Below, piece by piece: positions 60,030 through 64,000 of a stretch of DNA of 64,000 nucleotides. The stretch is taken from contig OU696576.1 in the NCBI GenBank assembly GCA_916048095.2, positions 1,839,501-1,903,500 of the forward strand, given 5' to 3'. Position 1 is the stretch's first letter. The number at the start of each line of letters is the position of its first letter. Position numbers and translations under genes: made by a program. Origin of the DNA: Sacculina carcini (Eukaryota > Arthropoda > Thecostraca > Sacculinidae). Under the pieces are notes generated by a model, which saw only the letters and a list, made by a program, of their open reading frames with translations, had not been told where the DNA came from and made no database searches.

Positions 60030-60475
60030 TCCTGTTTCTATATGTATGTGCATATGTATGTACGTGTATGTATGTATATGTTTGTGTATGTATATGTTTG
60101 TGTATGTGTGTATGTATGTGTGTATGCTCGTGTGTATTATGAGTGTGTTCGGGTGTATTGCCGTACAGACAGATCGACGGACCGAGTGATGGACCGACGG
60201 GCCGACTGACAGACAGGTCGACAGACTGACTGGCAGACAGGCAAACAGACAGACAGACAGACAGACAGATCGACAGACGGACAGACCGGCAGACAGACCT
60301 ACAGACAGCCATACCGGCAGACAGACAGACAGACCGGCAGACAGACAGGCAGACATACAGACAGACTGACTGACTGACTGACAGATCGACAGAGACAGAG
60401 ACACGCCGACTGACAGATCGACATGCAGACAGACAGACAGACCGATGGACTGACAGACATACAGACAGTCGGAGT
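60030..60475. repeat. TGTATG and (CAGA)n simple-sequence tract
   Basis: 60,040-60,140 is TGTATG-rich; 60,160-60,475 is an imperfect tetranucleotide (GACA)n tract with interruptions. Open frames here are repeat artefacts. Confidence 0.92.
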
Positions 60476-60652
60476 ATGTGTGTATGCTTATGTGATGGGT
60501 GGAATCAGTACAAGCCGGAAACGGCTTCTTTGCCTCGGCTGTGTATTTTGAGTTTTTCTCGTGTATTACGTCTGTCTTTTGTTTTTTATATGGTCAAATA
60601 AAATGAATGAATGAATGAATTGCGCTCGTTGTCTACAGCACGTGACGCGGCA

Positions 60653-60851
60653 ATGGCTGCGTGTTTAGACGCCCATCCTGCCGACTCCGACGTCGACGAG
60701 AACAGTCAGCTGGCCACCGACGAACTGCTGGCCATGGACAGTATATTCGGCGAAGAGGGCGTGTTCGCTTACTGTGCGGCCAGCAGGAGTGGTGTGATTT
60801 CAGTGAGCGTGCGTCTCGACCGCCAACTGACCGTTGAACCGCCGAACCCCG
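60653..60851 (+). CDS. first coding exon of an RWD-domain (RNF14-like) gene, partial
   Basis: Acceptor TTGTCTACAG at 60,638, then an ATG at 60,653. The frame encodes an acidic lead and [14 protein letters not shown], the usual start of an RWD domain (DEL-AL-SIY-ED), then [14 protein letters not shown], a plausible first strand pair, to a candidate donor CCCCG/GTCGGT at 60,851. RBR E3 ligases of the RNF14 type begin this way, but other RWD proteins (GCN2, RWDD) are possible. The remainder would lie beyond 64,000, after a repeat-filled intron. Confidence 0.6.
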
Positions 60852-60916
60852 GTCGGTGTTGAACGGTGACACACAGAGCCGAATTGCTCGCTTGCCTACC
60901 ACAGCCATACGCACAC

Positions 60917-61060
<144 letters not shown>

Positions 61061-63900
61061 ACCCTCCTTGGTCATATTTTCAGCAAGCTGCTACTCGGTA
61101 ACCACTTGGTGTACCCGCCAACAATTTATACCATTACGTTGGAAATTTTCTTGTCTACACGATAGGATAAATTTCAAATTTTAAAAATAAAACCAAAAAA
61201 AGTTATCGCGGTGAAAACACAAAATGAACCCTGAAAAATGCGAAAATTGTGGTCAATGCTCCGCCATCTACTCCTCATAAACCAGAAATGGTACAGCCAA
61301 ACCGATTATACCACTGTGTAGAGAATATTCTGTTCTACTCGGTAGGCTATAATTAATATCCAAAAATTAAATATAAAATATGTAAAAATGACAAAATTTC
61401 AGTCTACATTCAAAATTATATTTAAGCTCGACGCGTCCGATTTTCTGTACTTTTTTCTCTATTTCTCAGCAACTAACTATGACACATCTAAATAAATATT
61501 ACCATCATGCTGGGAATTTTGTTTTCTACAGCACGGTATAATTTTTAATTTTCCAAAGTGTATTAAAAAAATGTTACGGCGGTGTGAAGTCAAAATGACA
61601 AAGTCAAAAATGCAAAATTAGCACTGAAAAACGCGAATATTTTGGTCAATATTCCCCTATATATTCCTCATAAACCAGCAGAGTTACAGCTATAAAAATT
61701 ATACTATTGTGTAGATAATTTGGTGTTCTACAAGAAAAGTTATAATTTATACCCACAAATGATATCAAAAACGTAAAATTGGCAAAATTATCAAATACAT
61801 CCAAAAATACACTTGAACACCGGGCTACTAAAATTAATTCATTTTTCTACCTATTTCTCAAAAACTATTTGTCACACATTAAAATAAATTATACCATCGT
61901 GCTATAAATTTTGTTTTCTACAATTAGGTATAATTTTTAATTTTCCAAAGTGTATCTGAAGGAAGTTACGGCGGTGTAAATTCAAAAGGACATATTGCCA
62001 ATTTGACAGCTATTATGCGCACTTGCGATTACACAGGAATATACTACTGTGTAGATAATTTTGTGTTCTACAAGATAAGCTATAATTTATACCCACAAAT
62101 GATACAAAAAACGTGTAAAATTGGCAAAATTCTCAAATACATCCAAAATTACACTTGAACACCGGGCGACTGAATTTGTTTCATTTTTCTACTATTTCTC
62201 AGTAACTATTTGTTACACATAAAAATAAATTATACCATCGTGCTAGAAATCTGGTTTTCTACAATACGGTATAATTTATAATTTTCAAAAGTATATCTGA
62301 AGTAAGTTACGGCGGTGTAAAGTCAAAAGGACATATTGCCAACTTGACAGCTATTATGCGCACTTGCGATTACACAGGAATATACTACTGTGTAGATAAT
62401 TTTGTGTTCTACAAGATAATCTATAATTTATACCCACAAATGATACAAAAAACGTGTAAAATTGGCAAAATTCTCAAATACATCCAAAATTACACTTGAA
62501 CACCGGGCGACTGAATTTGTTTCATTTTTCTACTATTTCTCAGTAACTATTTGTTACACATAAAAATAAATTATACCATCGTGCTAGAAATCTTGTTTTC
62601 TACAATACGGTATAGTTTGTAATTTTCCAAAGTGTATCTGGAGGAAGTTACGGCGGTGTAAAGTCAAAATCACATATTACCAATTTGACAGCTATTATGC
62701 GCACTTGCGATTACACAGGAATATACACCGATTAAATTTCACTGAAGCCCAATCACAATTAAGAATGCATCATATTAGCTCCAAGCATGGATGGTGTGGT
62801 TTTATTGCGTACAGTTTAATTAATGCTACACTATACTGAATATAAAGGCTTTATTGTCCTCAATATTTACACATGTTCCGCTGTTTCCAGTGTATAAAAA
62901 AAAATTTCCAGAGTTTATTAAAAAAAAGTTACGGCGGTGTGAAGTCAAAATGACAAAGTCAAAAAGGCAAAATTAGCACTGGAAACCGTGAATATTTTGG
63001 TCAATATTCCGCTATCTATTCCTCATAAACCAGCAGAGTTACAGCTATAAAAATTATACTATTGTGTAGAGAATTTTGTGTTCTACAAGAAATATTCGAA
63101 TTTATACCCACAAATGATACAAAAAACGTGTAAAATTGTCAAAATTCTCAAATACATCCAAAATTTCACTTGAACACCGGGCGACTAAAATTAATTCATT
63201 TTTCTACCTATTTCTCAGGAACTATTTGTTAAACATAAAAATAAATTATACCATCGTGCTAGAAATCTTGTTTTCTACAATACGGTATAATTTGTAATTT
63301 TACAAAGTATATCTGAAGAAAGTTACGGCGGTGTAAAGTCAAAAGGACATATTGCCAATTTGACAGCTATTATGCGCACTTGCGATTACACAGGAATATA
63401 CTACTGTGTAGATAATTTTGTGTTCTACAAGATAAGCTATAATTTATACCCACAAATGATACAAAAAACGTGTAAAATTGGCAAAATTCTCAAATACATC
63501 CAAAATTACACTTGAACACCGGGCGACTAAAATTAATTAATTTTTCTACTATTTTTCAGTAACTATTTGTTACACATAAAAATAAATTATACCATCGTGC
63601 TAGAAATTTAGTTTTCTACAATACGGTATAATTTGTAATTTTCCAAAGTGTATCTGAAGGAAGTTACGGCGGTGTAAATTCAAAAGCACATATTATCAAT
63701 CTGACAGCTATTATGCGCACTTGCGATTACACAGGAGTATACACCGATTAAATTTCACTGAAGCCCAATCACAATTAAGAATGCATCATATTAGCTCCAA
63801 GCATGGATGGTATGGTTTTATTGCGTACAGTTTAATTAATGCTACACTATACTGAATATAAAGGCTTTATTGTCCTCAATATTTACACATGAATTGTTCC
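61061..63900 (+). repeat. complex satellite with about 341-bp units and a longer period
   Basis: ACGGCGGTGT recurs at about 61,576, 61,970, 62,311, 62,653, 62,933, 63,327 and 63,668, giving spacings of 394, 341, 342, 280, 394 and 341. Units share ATTATACCATCGTGCTAGAAA, ACACTTGAACACCGGGCGAC and TTATGCGCACTTGCGATTAC. The 280-bp unit includes a distinct block (62,728-62,877), repeated at 63,743-63,891. No open frame is conserved. Confidence 0.92.
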
Positions 63901-64000
63901 GCACGACGGGCGGGTAAAATGCTACTGGGAACAAAGTAAACTACTGAATTTTACTGTGCAATTTAATTGGTTTAATTTCAAGTTGCATAAGCATATGAGT
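63901..64000. other. end of window, no feature
   Basis: AT-rich sequence leaving the satellite block; probably still the intron of the RWD gene. Confidence 0.4.

Noticed and set aside
59994..60404. Ser/Cys-Leu-rich minus-strand frame
   Set aside because: Produced by the (GACA)n tract; no domain or splice context.
61061..63900. CRISPR-like regular spacing in the right-hand array
   Set aside because: Units of about 341 bp without short conserved repeats and unique spacers, in a eukaryotic genome; it is a satellite.

Overview
The window is nuclear DNA from an invertebrate, most likely an arthropod and possibly a crustacean. The evidence is a BTB domain of the insect/crustacean tramtrack type joined to a BEN domain, spliced genes with GT-AG introns, very dense (CA)n/(TG)n and (TA)n microsatellites, mariner and hAT DNA elements, Gypsy and BEL-like LTR elements, several LINE families and short TTAGG-type arrays. 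Nothing prokaryotic or organellar is present. I saw no tRNA, rRNA or CRISPR.

Host genes occupy the left half. A BTB-BEN gene on the minus strand (exons between 10,694 and 2,137) lies head-to-head with a MICU3-like mitochondrial calcium-uptake gene on the plus strand. The MICU3-like model has 11 exons from 12,180 to 28,731; their phases all agree and the model gives 458 residues. About 0.8 kb downstream on the same strand is an intronless NME7-like gene (29,552-30,787) that appears to have lost both catalytic histidines. Near the right edge (60,653-60,851) is one exon resembling the start of an RWD domain, as in RNF14-type E3 ligases; the rest of that gene is not in the window.

Between and inside these genes are many mobile elements. 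They include two internally deleted mariner-like elements (112-1,041; 8,991-9,927), two hAT-type MITE families with 8-bp target duplications (10,048; 13,977; 14,407; 15,352; 31,375), a palindromic fold-back MITE (16,895-17,057), a hAT remnant (21,111-22,227) and a Gypsy element inside MICU3 intron 8 (22,234-26,928). From 31.8 to 59.9 kb the sequence is almost entirely retroelements: Gypsy-2 (31,814-36,173), a LINE interrupted by a second LINE (36.6-39.5 kb), another LINE (39.5-41.3 kb), an LTR deletion derivative (41,371-43,168), a LINE holding a BEL-like element that itself holds a young Gypsy (43.3-53.0 kb), two more LINE fragments, and Gypsy-4 (about 56.0-59.9 kb). The last 3 kb is a complex satellite with units of about 341 bp, whose relatives occur inverted in MICU3 intron 8 and at base 1.

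The most notable signals are these. Sense-strand TG repeats sit directly before many 3' splice sites in both spliced genes. Gypsy-4 has a 16-bp inverted repeat between its LTR end and gag start that fits a self-priming mechanism. Gypsy-2 has a perfect hairpin where a primer-binding site should be. Gypsy-1 has a duplicated primer-binding site separated by a copied piece of integrase. Two sets of nested insertions can be read from target duplications and restored reading frames. A perfect 23-bp-stem hairpin lies in a BTB-BEN intron.
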